From Phialocephala subalpina (Eukaryota; Ascomycota; Leotiomycetes; Helotiales; Mollisiaceae), in assembly GCA_900073065.1 (NCBI GenBank), contig FJOG01000003.1, positions 2,577,955 to 2,641,954 of the forward strand: DNA of 64,000 nucleotides, given 5' to 3'. A program made the translations under genes and the position numbers. Numbering within the stretch: position 1 is the first letter of the stretch; each line of letters opens with the position of its first letter. The notes below the pieces were generated by a model. The model saw only the letters and a list, made by a program, of their open reading frames with translations. It did not search any database and had not been told where the DNA came from. Below, piece after piece: positions 47,339 through 58,134 of the stretch.

Positions 47339-47757
47339 ATTTTACTTGGACGGGAAAGAGCGGCGAGGCATTGGTTTTGGCGTTTGTACATCTGCATAGG
47401 GACCACTGGACCTGGGCATTACATGGTTATGGGGGAGTTTGGATAGGGGGCGAAGAGGCACCAGAGCATGGTTATGTGGTGTTACGGACCTCGTACTGTA
47501 AAAAATGAACGAAATATGCATGACTTTCATGAATTGACTTTCCATTACACAGTTCTGATCGTGCTTCTACCGAGATTATGTGTCGCTTCCTGACATTCGT
47601 CCCATGACAGCAACTGGTGTTTGCCCGAGAAGACTTTAATGTCCCACTGAAGAATAAGACCCCCGACACCTTCCATTGTCGTAGTAACGCCCAACGCCTC
47701 TGTTAAAATCCTCCATGGATATTCGTCTCGTCGTAACATTCGTCGAGCAGACCTCCC
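47339..47757. other. Convergent spacer, RING ligase / MOZART1
   Basis: 3-prime flanks of two convergent genes. Minus frames of about 65 codons have no domains. AATGTCCCAC occurs near 47638, the motif also seen in long introns. Confidence 0.45.
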
Positions 47758-48099
47758 TCATTGACCTCCAGATTGTAGGTCCCTCTTTGTCTCCTCAGCA
47801 TCCTTCCTCAACTCCCTAACCACAGTCTGTACAACTATCAGCTCCATCCAAATTCGAGACAGACAGAGCACATACTGCCAAAGCCTCAGGATTAACCCCA
47901 TTCTCAATCAACGATATGCAGATAGACAACGTCTGCCGATCAAGATCCGCATTCTCAACAAAATCAACAATCAATTCCAGCTCGACCAGAATCAGCGAGG
48001 ACTTACCAGCAAAGTAGAGATCTCCTGAAACACATCGATAACCTGTCGTGCTTGTGCGGCGCTGGCTTGCTTATCTTGCTTGCTTTCGTCTCCTGGCAT
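47758..48099 (-). CDS. mzt1: Mitotic-spindle organizing protein 1 (MOZART1)
   Basis: Tiny subunit of the gamma-tubulin complex that helps recruit and activate it at spindle pole bodies, binding N-terminal extensions of GCP proteins. Three exons join in phase 0: 48007-48099 ([31 protein letters not shown]), 47876-47953 ([26 protein letters not shown]) and 47758-47826 ([16 protein letters not shown] and on to the stop). The product is 79 residues, the family's usual size. The core [20 protein letters not shown] is the family signature. Introns of 53 and 49 nt have donors GTAAGT and GTATGT. Because the longest exon codes only 31 residues, plain frame scans pass over the gene. A spindle neighbour, SPC25, is 1 kb to the right, probably by chance. 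Confidence 0.92.
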
Positions 48100-48393
48100 T
48101 TTGGGGCTCTTGCTGCTTTTTGTGAGGTTCAAGATGCAAGGCGACGAGGCTGATGTCCCAACGCGCCACGGGAATTTTGGCGCGTTCAGATGTTCCGTCC
48201 TTCAGCCCCCAACTTTCTTCAACACCCCGCGTCGTAATCGTGCGCCTTGCATGTCAATAACATGAGCTAGCGAGATAAGCCCAGACCTTTGGGATAAGTA
48301 TAAGACGGATCAACGTCCGTCCTTGAAATGCTCATGTCTTCATATATGACTAGTATCTCTACTTCGTACTTTAAGAATTAGAAGCTGCCCAAG

Positions 48394-48927
48394 ATGAAAT
48401 CCCAAGAGTCCTCACGCTCAAGTCTCACGCTCGTGGACAGCAAACCTCCTTATCTCACTGGCGGTTGCATGTGCGGAAGCGTCAAATACACCTCATCTGT
48501 CCTCCCAGACTCCCTCACAAACTGCCACTGCCAAACCTGCCGTCGCCTCTCCGGGGCGCCTTTCCTCACATTCGGCCAATTCCCCGTCTCAGCCATAACA
48601 TGGACATCTGGCGAAGCGTCCCTCAAAAAGAAGAGCTACTCCGATATTGCGGATCGAACGCACTGTGCTGAATGTGGGAGTCCGATTAGTATGACTTATA
48701 AGTGTGAGCCGGAGTTCATTAGTATCACGGCGGGGACTTTCGATGAGGAGAGCATTAGGGGACAGTTACCGAGGGTGAAGCAGCATGTCTTCTTGGATGA
48801 GAAGGTGAAGACTTGGTATGATGAGCCTAAAGATGATGGTGTGGCTAGATACTCAAGGTTTTCTAGTTCTTTTCAGAAGAGGATAGATGCTTGGAAGAAG
48901 GTGTTGACTTCGCCTGGGCTGGGGTGA
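48394..48927 (+). CDS. GFA / CENP-V family zinc protein (copy 2)
   Basis: Intronless, 177 residues. Zinc ligand sets are GGCMCGSVKYTS, NCHCQTCRRLSGAPF and HCAECGSPISM, matching the GFA fold. Continues with EFISITAGTFDEESI and KQHVFLDEKVKTWYDEP, the common C-terminal half of fungal members. Family name comes from bacterial glutathione-dependent formaldehyde-activating enzyme, but enzymatic activity of most fungal members is unproven. Start MKSQESSRSSL is chosen as the first in-frame ATG before the conserved glycine-cysteine motif. It is only distantly like the copy at 35586-36304, which has three introns, so they are not a recent tandem pair. Confidence 0.9.
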   Translation: MKSQESSRSSLTLVDSKPPYLTGGCMCGSVKYTSSVLPDSLTNCHCQTCRRLSGAPFLTFGQFPVSAITWTSGEASLKKKSYSDIADRTHCAECGSPISMTYKCEPEFISITAGTFDEESIRGQLPRVKQHVFLDEKVKTWYDEPKDDGVARYSRFSSSFQKRIDAWKKVLTSPGLG

Positions 48928-49148
48928 GTTGAGGCTCGGTTGGGATGAGACAATGAGGATATTGGAAGGGATGATATTTTGAGCGAGGAGCACAAGGGGG
49001 CTTTGGGAAGAAAGGAGAATGTCTGTTAACGGTTTGGAGTTTCATTAGCGATTTGGACATACGGTACAGTACTCTAGCTCTCAACCAGTAAGCGTTCCAT
49101 ACAATCGACCCAACATCTGACACCCTCCTTGCTCAATTCTCTCCCATC

Positions 49149-49979
49149 TCAACCTTTGAAAGATTCCACGAAAAGCTCTCTCATCCCTTTGAACAAGGCA
49201 CGCAAATCTCTTTGCTCGTTCAACTTGTCCAAAATCCTCTCAATCTGCTCCTTCTCCAACTTGGGTTTACAATACGGAATCTCATATTCTCTCTTCGTGC
49301 AATCTAGCTCGAACCACGCCTCTCTCGTCCAGTCCTTGTCATCAATGTGTGTAAACACGAACTTGAGTCGGTCGCCCAATCCAGCGCCTTCGATAGACAT
49401 GCATAGAGTCGAGGTCCAAAAATCTAGTTCGGGGATGTTGAAGCGAGATTGAGAATCGATATGTTGTGCGTGAGCTCGTTGTGCCGCCAGCTTGGCATCA
49501 ATTTGCTTTTGGGTTTCGGCGATCTGCTGCTTCAATGACTCCTTCGTCGCAAGGTGTGCGTCTCGCTGGGCACTGAGGGAGGCAATGGCTGTCTTCATCT
49601 CGTTCGTCTCTGCAGCTTCCTTTGCCAAGGTTTGTTGATGTGTGCTGGACTTTTGGGTCATAATCTCGATATCTCTCTTTTTCATGCGCTGGTCCTCTGT
49701 GTTTATGTCAGTAGTATCCCAAAGTCAGGTCTATATTTTTCATGTACCTTTCAATTCTGCAACGTTCATGCGGAACTGGTTTCTCTCCTCTAATACTCTC
49801 TTCCGTCCTTCTTCGATGAAGATATCGAACTTCGCGCTGAACTTGGCCATCCTGTCGCGTAGCTCGTCGAAGCCAAAGTTGATGCTGGGCAGCGAGTCCG
49901 CCATTGATGGCGCGTCTGCGGACGAGAATGGCGGGCGCATAGCGCTTGTTGACAGAGACGGTTCAAATACTGTGGCCAT
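49149..49979 (-). CDS. spc25: Kinetochore protein SPC25 (NDC80 complex)
   Basis: Subunit of the four-part NDC80 complex, which couples kinetochores to spindle microtubules; Spc25 pairs with Spc24 at the centromere end. Exons 49748-49979 and 49149-49696 (51-nt intron, donor GTACAT) give 259 residues. N-terminal MATVFEPSLSTSAMRPPF is disordered; then INFGFDELRDRMAKFSAKFD begins the part conserved among fungal Spc25. A coiled coil covers about residues 60-160 (across the join: VAELKEDQRMKKRDIEIM). The C-terminal globular RWD-like domain has LDFWTSTLCMSIEGAGLGDR LKFVF and WFELDCTKREYEIPYCKP. Divergent from RRN6 with a 337-bp shared promoter region. Confidence 0.9.
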
Positions 49980-50316
49980 TGTGTCTGATTTTATGAGTCT
50001 TGCGATCGAGTCTGTTCTAATTTCTGTGTGTTCGCGATGAAAATCAACTTCTCGCGATTGTTTTCTTTGGTGAGCGGGTTGTCAAGGAAACCTCGGGCCG
50101 TATTCTCGCCGTGTTCGAGGCTAGCCGCGATACGAAGTTTGATAAGAAACTGGTATGGAAATTTCCTCGACCAAAACTTTAAAGCTCGAACTACAACTTC
50201 ACTTGGATATCTGCTTTTGCGTATCGAGGCACCAGAAGCCTTGCAGCACTTTACAGTCTCATTCAATACTATGGAAATGATTTTGAGTGCGACTTGTATA
50301 ACGCGACGTGCTCCAA
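49980..50316. other. Shared divergent promoter region, SPC25 / RRN6
   Basis: 337 bp between two start codons on opposite strands. Short antisense frames only. No individual factor site assigned. Confidence 0.5.
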
Positions 50317-53300
50317 ATGACTGACCATCGCGTCACTGACCTTTCCTATGGTCACCTCGGAAAGGCATCCTACGACACTGAAGAAAATGAGTGGAAGTTT
50401 TCTGTGAATTTGAAACAAAGTGTGTACCCCTCCCAGGATCAAGTCAAGCTGCTAACATCACCATAGAATCCTTGATACAGCAACTTACACCGTTCAAAGA
50501 ATGGCATCCAGCTTCAATTCGAAATATATCCCAGAGCAAAGAGACGCCTTCTCTCGTCCTCAAATCGCAGCGAAGATGGCTTGCGAAAGCTCGACCAGAG
50601 GTGTTTCCCGCGGGCATCTTGGCTTCGAATCTCAGTAAAGAGGAGCAAAGCGAGGCTTCACCGCACATTGGGTCGCTGGTCTCAGCAGGGCGCGCCGTGG
50701 ACCCCGATCGAGTATCAGGATCGCGAACGACCCAGATTCTAGCTATTCCGTATGGAGGTGCTGGGCATGTGCTTCGCTTGATCAAACCTCGAGTTGAAAC
50801 GCGAGGATGGGGAAAGCATAGTGCAGCGAGGCTCACTCTGCTAGAATCGGAATATCTGGAATATGGCCATTGGGTTGGCGAAGGAGGCGCGATTCGACAG
50901 ATTCTGACGGCAGAGGGCGATGGTGAATCCGGTGCTTGGCTGGCTGTGCGACAGGACACGGCAACGACGATTTTCCGACCTCAGTATGGCAGACTTCATG
51001 ACGCCTCTACAACGTCAAGTAGCTTTCCGGAAAGGTTTTCAGTCTCTCAGGTAAATCCGAATCCCGTCGTGACCCTAACGACAGACAAAACTCAATCCCG
51101 GATGCACGTGGATGTTGCTTTCAATCCGTGGTATGCACGGCAATTTGCAGTGGTGGATGATCAGGGCATCTGGAGCATTTGGGATTTGGAAAAGCCTCAT
51201 AGCAAGAGCAAACGACAAGTCCTAGTTCCCGGAGGACGTGGTGGAATCTATGACAACTATGAACCAGATCCCATCCAAAACGCTCCTGATCTTGGCCACT
51301 CAGATGGGTGGTATAAAGTGCTCTGGGTCTGCAATATCAGCACAATTGTGATATGCAACAGACGGCGCCTTGCTGTAGTGGACTTGAACGAAAACCGAAG
51401 TCGACTTCAAGGCGAAGACATTGTATTACCAAAAAGCCAAGATTGGATTCTGGACATCAAGCGAAGTGCTACCAATGAGAGCCACATATTCGTGCTTACT
51501 ACTACGCGAATCTTCTGGGTTGAGGTGGTGGCTGGAGGAGGAGGCGACGGAGACCGCTTGAGATTGAATGTCCTACTCTCATACCGACATTTCAAGAATG
51601 CGGACGATGAAGCGATGAAGCTAGTGGCACTCAATGATCCGAAAATATCCGTCCTGATCACCACATCTTCAAGCCCCCTGGTGCACTTCTACTGCTTCGG
51701 CGAGTCTATGGAGCCGTCGGATATTCCTAGTTCCTGTCAAGGTTCCTTCACCTGGTTCGATGAAGAGAAGAAGCATTCTGTTGGGGACGCGCTTCCACAC
51801 GTCTGTTTCTTACGTCTTGCCCTTACGCCTAGTACTTCTGTCAATCCGTCAGGGCCAGGGCTTGAATATATCGAGAAAGATGTGAAATTCTTCCAAGTCT
51901 GGACACTGGGCACGAATCTCAAAATGAGTTCTTCACTTTGTGCAACACATAGCCTGTCTTCAGAAACCGACAATTCACTGTCTATCACCGCTCCGACTTC
52001 AAGAGGGCGAAAGTCTGTGAATCGATTTGGCTCACGAGTTGAAAAAGAATCCTTCATTGTCCCCGGCGGAATGGAGGAGGACGACGATATGGATCCTATT
52101 CGAGGGAACGATATGCAGCATGATATGCAAGCTATGTTATTGGATGAATGGCAGGATGACCTTCGCTTCAGGATAAATTGGAGGAGGGCTTACAGACGAA
52201 TCTTTGGCTTAGATCCAGCAGTGGTGCTACTTGCACCTCAGGAAACTCCGACCTTGGCAGAACTCTTCGTTCGTGTTTCTGATCGCATCCGTCATGGATT
52301 TGCGGACAACGAACTTGCAACAAGCACATTGTGAGTCGACTCTTTCTAAAGAAAGCTATACCTGCTGACCGACTTGCTAGTGCTGAATTTTCTGGATTCG
52401 ATACAATGTCTGAAGATATTGAGGAGGCTGCCGAGGCGCTCCGTCGGTTCCTTCGATCTTTAGAACCAGAACCTGATTCCCAAGCAGATACAGCATTGGC
52501 TGTGACCAACCTCGGGGCATGCTTTGAGGGCCATCTTCCGAACCTTCAGGCTCCCAAGTATCCTGACTTGTCGGATTTGTATGATCAAATGGCAGAATAC
52601 TGGATGACCAGCTTACCCCCAAATGTGTCTAATTTTGCCCGAGTAGCAAGATATAGGGTGGTTCGTCAGCTGGCAATAGACGTTTGTTTAAGCTCTGTGG
52701 GAATTTCCATCGAAAATAAACTAGTCAGCGCTTCGCGCCCTCCACAGGAGGAAGAAGAAGCAAGAGTGTCTTTGCCGATCCACAAGAGAGGTAGTAGATT
52801 CAGCAGGGATAGCTCGCCTACGTTCTTTTCGTCTCAATTGGCTGCGATTTCAGACAGAGAGCCGGATCATCGTCTCCCGACACCCGCGAAGACTCCATCA
52901 CTGTATTCCCATGCGACTTCGACCTCCGACTTCAAGGAAGATTCTTCAATTACTCGATTGCGCCAATACGCACCTTTCGGAAAAGCCAGACCAGACCTTA
53001 GCATGCCTTCTTTGTGCTCTCACTGGCCCTCTGAGCCTGGTTCGGATCCAGCGCAATATTCATATCAGGAAGCACAAAAAGCTGTGGCTGCGGCTGAGAG
53101 TGGCAATGAAAGCGAGCATCGGAACCGCAAGGAGGAGGCTAGGCGTCGTAGGAGGACGCAGAAGTTCTTCCGGCAAGAGAGATCCAGGGCTGTGGAAGCA
53201 GCTGCTCAATCGATGTTCATGCCTTCTGGCAGTCAGCCAGCAGCTTCGCGCCATTTTGCAAGCTCACAAACGGCAGATGACTTGCCAATGACCCAACCCG

Positions 53301-53380
53301 AGCTAGGAACTTTTGGAAGTAGAGTTGCGCAGGAGGGAAAGAAGAAGAGTAAGAAGCCTAGGGCTGCGGGGTTTAGATAG
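50317..53380 (+). CDS. rrn6: RNA polymerase I-specific initiation factor RRN6
   Basis: Subunit of the core factor that recruits RNA polymerase I to the rDNA promoter. Exons 50317-50419, 50467-52330 and 52381-53380 (introns of 47 and 50 nt) give 988 residues. I start at ATG 50317, whose exon (MTDHRVTDLSYGHLGKASYD) joins NLKQ|KSLIQQLTPFKEWHPAS in phase; family proteins begin with a similar H-L-G-x-x-x-Y motif. The middle is a WD/beta-propeller-like region (HVDVAFNPWYARQFAVVDDQ GIWSIWDLE; WYKVLWVCNISTIVICNRR). The last part, helical then disordered, is basic and ends EGKKKSKKPRAAGFR, a nuclear localisation-like tail. No fault seen. Yeast Rrn6 is 894 residues, so length is compatible. Confidence 0.87.
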
Positions 53381-54162
53381 TATGGCACAAGCTAGAAATG
53401 AAAAAGGTAGAAACAAATCTTTTACATTTGGCGACTTGACTTTCAACTGTGTACCACAGCCCTAAAAGATGTTTCTCGGTAGTATAGAAGGTGACTTCCT
53501 CGAATGTAGCGATGATGATGATGCTGTCAAGACCAATTCGCCTCCTTCGGGCTGACTCGGCACATCCCGTGATCTCCCGCTATTTGATACGTATAGATTT
53601 AAACAAGCATAGTATTCCTTATAAGTCGTTTAAGTAGTGCAGACAGCTTGCTTTTAAGGGGTAACGATATCTTCCGAGAGCCACCCGGACTAGCAAGTGC
53701 TGGAAAGGGTAGTTGTGCTCAGAGTTGGTGGAGTCTTGCACCATTTTGAACCCTACTAACTTTTTGTGAATTTTTGGGGGAGAAGGGGGGGTCTTTCCGC
53801 TCACAATAGCTGCAGCGCCTCGACTCCGTTGCGATCTATTTGACCTCTCCTTTTGAGAATTCGCGGTGAGTATATAGTTTCCTTAATGCTCATCTCCACC
53901 AGGGACATTGAGTTGTGACTTCTAATTATAGTATAGTATAATGTAGATATGTTGTTCACTTGCCTTAACCAAGTATCAAGTACCCTTTCAATATTCAAAG
54001 CAGACAATCGCGCAACCTGTTCGAAAATAGTAGCTGTTCTCATGTTTGTCGAATTGCCCCTCCTTTACCCCGCCGACGCGCGAAGCACCAACTTCGCAAG
54101 CTCTCCTCGCGCAGCTCATTCTCTTCACCCAACAGCATCAGAGCTTCTACAGCCCCACAAAC
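53381..54162. other. Intergenic stretch, RRN6 / PITH gene
   Basis: The PITH frame stays open upstream to 54046 but the added residues do not look conserved and I treat them as leader. Short minus frames (53619-54043) lack domains. A TAGTATAGTATAATGTAG stretch is near 53931. Confidence 0.5.
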
Positions 54163-54870
54163 ATGTCAGGACATTGCCACGACGAGCACGACCACTCAGG
54201 TCATGATCACGGACACGATCATGCAGGCCACGACCACACCGACGACATAACTCCCGCTCTCCAATACTCGCTTTACCAACACATCAATTTCGACGACATA
54301 ACCACCCTGAACGAAAGCGAAGCTCACTCCGGCAAAGCTATTGTGAAGAAGACATGGGCTGAAAGGCTACAGGCTGAGCCGGAGCTTGAGAGCGATGCTG
54401 ATGAGCAGTTGTTGATGCATATTCCGTGCGTTTGATCCTTGACTTGTACGGACATCTGCTAATGTCTAAACAGCTTCACGGGTCAAGTAAAGCTACATTC
54501 CATAATGATACGAACCTCGAACTCCGATTCTGCGCCTCAAACACTGAAGGTATTCATCAACCGCGATGATCTCGACTTCTCGACCGCCAGCGACCTTTCT
54601 GCCACGCAAGAGTTTGCGCTCTCACAAACGTCCGAGATTCAAGATATTTCAGTTAAGAGAGCGCTCTTTGGGAAGGTACAGAGCCTGACGCTATTTGTTG
54701 TGGATAATTATGGAGAGGATGTTACGAGGATAAGCTATTTGGGGTTCAAGGGGGATTGGATGCAGCTTGGGAGGGCACCGACGAATATTTTGTATGAGGC
54801 AGCGGCGAATCCAAACGACCATGCTATCAAGGGAACTTCTGTCAATCAGATGGGAAGTAGGCTCGGATGA
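54163..54870 (+). CDS. PITH domain protein (PITHD1-like) with His-rich N-terminus
   Basis: Exons 54163-54425 and 54474-54870 give 219 residues. The PITH domain (proteasome-interacting thioredoxin C-terminal) is clear: LYQHINFDDITTLNESEAHS, LLMHIP|FTGQVKLHSIMIRT across the 48-nt intron, SLTLFVVDNYGEDVTRISYL, and GFKGDWMQL. PITH is a jelly-roll fold linking thioredoxin-like proteins to the proteasome; stand-alone PITH proteins have no firm fungal role. The first 25 residues, MSGHCHDEHDHSGHDHGHDH AGHDH, are His/Asp-rich and could bind metal; such a leader is typical of fungal PITHD1 relatives. The CCDC25 gene is convergent on its right. Confidence 0.9.
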
Positions 54871-55131
54871 AGAGGGTATGGGATTCGGGATTCAAGGGGA
54901 ATGATGGATGATATAGAGACTGGGAGAGAAGAGGCATGCATTACTTGTAGGACAACAGCATTGGGTAAGGCGTTCTTTTTCATTGAATATCTTGCAGTGC
55001 TTCTGACAGGTCTGGAGAAGTACGAAAAGTCAACGATATCAAGTTCGAGTTGCAGGAATCGGCACTGGGGGCATTTTTATGGAGCATGAATTGGATGAAC
55101 GCGGCGCTGCATTTATGGACTTAGTATGAAT

Positions 55132-55984
55132 CTACATGAAGTCATCCTCCCAGTCCTCTCCACGGTCTTGGTTATTGGCCTCTTCGGGATCTGCTTCTTG
55201 AAACATCTCATCATATGCATGATCCTTCTGCCACTTCTTCTCTTGCCTCTCTTTAGCTACTCTGGCCTCTTCCTTCTTCTGCAGTGTCTGTCAGTGTTGA
55301 GTACTTTCAAGCTTGTGGAGTAGCCTCACCCGCTCCAGTCTTGCAGCTTGGTCCTTCTTCCTCAACGTCTTCAAGAGTTCTTCCTTCTCCATAGCAAGAT
55401 CTGGAAACTTCTCAACCTTGGTCTTATTGAGACGGTTGACAATAGGGTTCTCTCTTTGAGGAACTAGGATTCTCCTGACCTAGAGAATGGATTTGAGCAA
55501 TTGATGCTTGAGAAGATCTCGATTGTGGGACAAACCATTTTGGGATTCTTGAAGCTGACCTGACCAACAGCCATAGAGCCATCCTTCTTGAGATTCGCCC
55601 ATGGCGTATAGATGACCGTAACATTATCCTTCTTGTTTCCTATAGAACTTGAGCATCACGTGCCAATTGCCTTTGAAGAATTGCAGCGCACCTTCGATCG
55701 AGTTAGCTTTTGTCAATTGTGCGAGATCGGTGAGGAGTTCTTCGTTGATTGACTCCCAATTTTCGCCCTCCTTCATCCGTAGATAGATATGAGCACTTGA
55801 TAATTTGTCTGCATGGAACCAGACATCTTCCTCAAGTCCATATTTGATCAGATCCTCATCTAAATTTTGTCAGCCTTGCTTTGGACAGATATGAGAAATA
55901 AAAATACTCACTCTCTACTTTGTCCTTTCCAACATAAATGCTGGCAGAAGGAGTCACCACATTCGATGTGAAATAATAAACCAT
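55132..55984 (-). CDS. CCDC25 / Jlp2 homologue (NFACT-R domain)
   Basis: Five exons, 55912-55984, 55692-55859, 55536-55639, 55330-55479 and 55132-55278, all joined in phase, encode about 213 residues. The start [21 protein letters not shown] and the run [73 protein letters not shown] and [19 protein letters not shown] match CCDC25 closely. The NFACT-R fold binds RNA or tRNA in ribosome quality control relatives; human CCDC25 also has a reported role in sensing DNA at the plasma membrane. Yeast Jlp2 has no settled role. The lysine-rich coil [20 protein letters not shown] and acidic tail EDWEDDFM are typical. Exons are 73-168 nt, so frame scans miss the gene. Confidence 0.9.
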
Positions 55985-56152
55985 TTTGTGAATCTGAGTT
56001 CCATACTTTGTGTCTGGTCATCCTTCTCGGCTCGCTAAAATCCATTTCGATATTCGCTTCCAAGTTGGTCTTCCATACCAACCGTAGCGAAAATCATCCT
56101 CAAGGTCGAGGAGAGTTCTCGCGGTACAGCTCTTTAAGCACCACACCTCACA

Positions 56153-57085
56153 ATGGCGCCCAAACTTCCCACAACGTGGGGCGCCATCCAATTACCACCT
56201 TCATTCCTCCTCCCAGAATCGCTCCTTCCCATAATCGCAAAACGCGGCGTGAAATATGGATGGACGACCGCCCCAGCACGCGGAAAACCCAATCGCTTCA
56301 ACCAACAAACCGCTGGCCTCCCAACCCTCGAACACTCCCCCGCCGCAGCCCTCAAACGAAAAGCCTTCACATTACCACTACGAACCGGTGCGCTGGCAGT
56401 CAAGAAAGGAATGACTGCTATCTATGATCCAGAGACTGGGATAAGGACGCCTTGTACGGTTCTGCAAGTTGATCGGTTACAAGTCGTGGCTCACAAGACC
56501 AGGGAGAAGCATGGATATTACGCTGTACAGATGGGATCTGGGTGGAAACATCCGAGTAATGTTACGAGACCTGTGCTTGGCCATTTTGCTGGTGCGGGAG
56601 TTAGTCCCAAACGTTACCTGACGGAATTCAGAGTCAAGGATGAGAAGGGATTATTGAAGGTTGGGCAGAGTGTTGGACCAGAATGGTTTCTTGAGGGACA
56701 GTTTGTGGATACGAGGAGTAATTGTAGAGGAATGGGGTTCGCTGGTGGTATGAAGAGACATGGGTTTAAGGGACAGCCGGCCTCTCATGGTAATTCGAAG
56801 AATCATCGGACGATGGGTAGTTCGGGTCCTTCGCAAGGCGGTGGTTCGAGAGTTCATCCTGGGAAGAGGATGCCGGGAAATATGGGAGGGCAGCAGGTTA
56901 CGGTTCAGAATGTGAAGGTGTTGAAGGTGGATTCTGAGAAGGGATTGATTGTGGTCAATGGGTGTGTAGCTGGACCGAAGGGATGTATTGTGAAGGTTCA
57001 GGATGCTATTAAGAAGCCGTGGCCAGTTATTCCAGCGGCATTGGAGGGTGTCAAGGAGGCGTTGAAGGAAACGGCGACTGCATAG
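56153..57085 (+). CDS. mrpl9: Mitochondrial large-subunit ribosomal protein uL3m (MRPL9-type)
   Basis: Single exon, 310 residues. Mitochondrial matrix, large ribosomal subunit. Ribosomal L3 landmarks: RTGALAVKKGMTAIYDPETG, YYAVQMGSGWKHPSNVTRPV LGHF, FRVKDEKGLLKVGQSVGPEW, GMGFAGGMKRHGFKGQPASHG, HRTMGSSGPSQGGGSRVHPG KRMPGNMGG and VVNGCVAGPKGCIVKVQDAI KKP. The N-terminal part (SLLPIIAKRGVKYGWTTAPA RG) is basic and has few acidic residues, consistent with mitochondrial import. The glycine-rich HGFKGQPASHG loop that approaches the peptidyl transferase centre is intact. No intron, unlike most neighbours. Confidence 0.95.
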   Translation: MAPKLPTTWGAIQLPPSFLLPESLLPIIAKRGVKYGWTTAPARGKPNRFNQQTAGLPTLEHSPAAALKRKAFTLPLRTGALAVKKGMTAIYDPETGIRTPCTVLQVDRLQVVAHKTREKHGYYAVQMGSGWKHPSNVTRPVLGHFAGAGVSPKRYLTEFRVKDEKGLLKVGQSVGPEWFLEGQFVDTRSNCRGMGFAGGMKRHGFKGQPASHGNSKNHRTMGSSGPSQGGGSRVHPGKRMPGNMGGQQVTVQNVKVLKVDSEKGLIVVNGCVAGPKGCIVKVQDAIKKPWPVIPAALEGVKEALKETATA

Positions 57086-57240
57086 AGCAGAACTTTGTAC
57101 ACTTTACTATTGTACAATACATTTGGCATATACCGGCGTTTTAGAGAGCAGAATTCCTATTACGCCATCGCAATGCCAAGCTCCATATCCTCTTTTCCAT
57201 ACACTGCAACTTAGTCTTCACTTGTAAACCCATCCAGTTC

Positions 57241-57911
57241 TTAACCCGATAGATTCGGCGCATAGCTTCCCCTACCAGCCTGCTTTGGCTCCTCCTTATC
57301 CACCTCAATACCAACGAAAGGATCAGCCCCATCCAAAAGATCAATCTTACTCCCATCCTTCGTCTCCAAGCTCCACTCCGTAGTCTCAAACATACCCTGC
57401 CTTGTCGCCCTAAAACTCTTAAACCTCATCGTACCACTTTCTCTACTCCCCTTAACCTCGAACTGAATGTCAATCCTCCCATGCAATTGATTCATCTCTC
57501 CCCAAATCCAAGGCATTTTATGTGCGAAGTATATCTCATCTCCCAGGTATTCGCGGGCCTTTGGGGAGGTGCGGAGAGCGTACATGGTGGAGGATACGAC
57601 GGAGCTGGAGGACTTTTGGTAGTTGAAGATGGCGAGGGTGGAGGAGATGAGGACGGCGAGGAAGATGGGGACGGTGCGCATCCATTTCATGCCGTTTTCT
57701 GGAATGTCTGTATTGCTCATTAGCTAAATGAAGCTTTGAAAGTATGAGTTGAGTGGGGTGTACCTGGAAGTTCGCGATCCGCTCTCCTCTCCATCAGAGG
57801 TCCTTGGCCTTCTTTCGGCGCAGCAATTAATGTCCGTTTTTGCACGAAACTTCTCATATTTACAGCTCTGTATTTGGGCAGAGCCAGCGACCGTAATAAT
57901 CGAAGCAGCAT
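57241..57911 (-). CDS. coa1: Cytochrome c oxidase assembly factor COA1
   Basis: Inner-membrane protein that acts with Mss51/Shy1 after Cox1 synthesis during complex IV assembly. Exons 57764-57911 and 57241-57707 (56-nt intron, donor GTACAC) give 204 residues. I start at 57911 because MLLRLLRSLALPKYRAVNMR followed by FVQKR is a classic mitochondrial presequence. The join gives RRADRELPDIPENGMKWMRT, then the single membrane span PIFLAVLISSTLAIFNYQK, then the COA1 domain: YALRTSPKAREYLGDEIYFA, WIWGEMNQLHGRIDIQFEVK G, and TMRFKSFRATRQGMFETTEW. Divergent from the membrane-protein gene starting 58135, 223 bp away. Confidence 0.9.
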
Positions 57912-58134
57912 ATTTGTTTCTCGACCTCGCAATGGCGAGTTGAAGGCGTTGAGGGAAAAAGTGGTGCCGAGATCATTCGAGGTTCGGTTTGCCTCGTTTG
58001 CAACCGGCGAGGCTGCCAAATTTCATGTGGCCAAGAACACGAGGCCACGTCTAAACCTATCACTACACAACTTAAAGTCCAACTTCATAATAATCACAGA
58101 TTTTGATAATAGATTAAGAAGGAAGATAGAGAAG

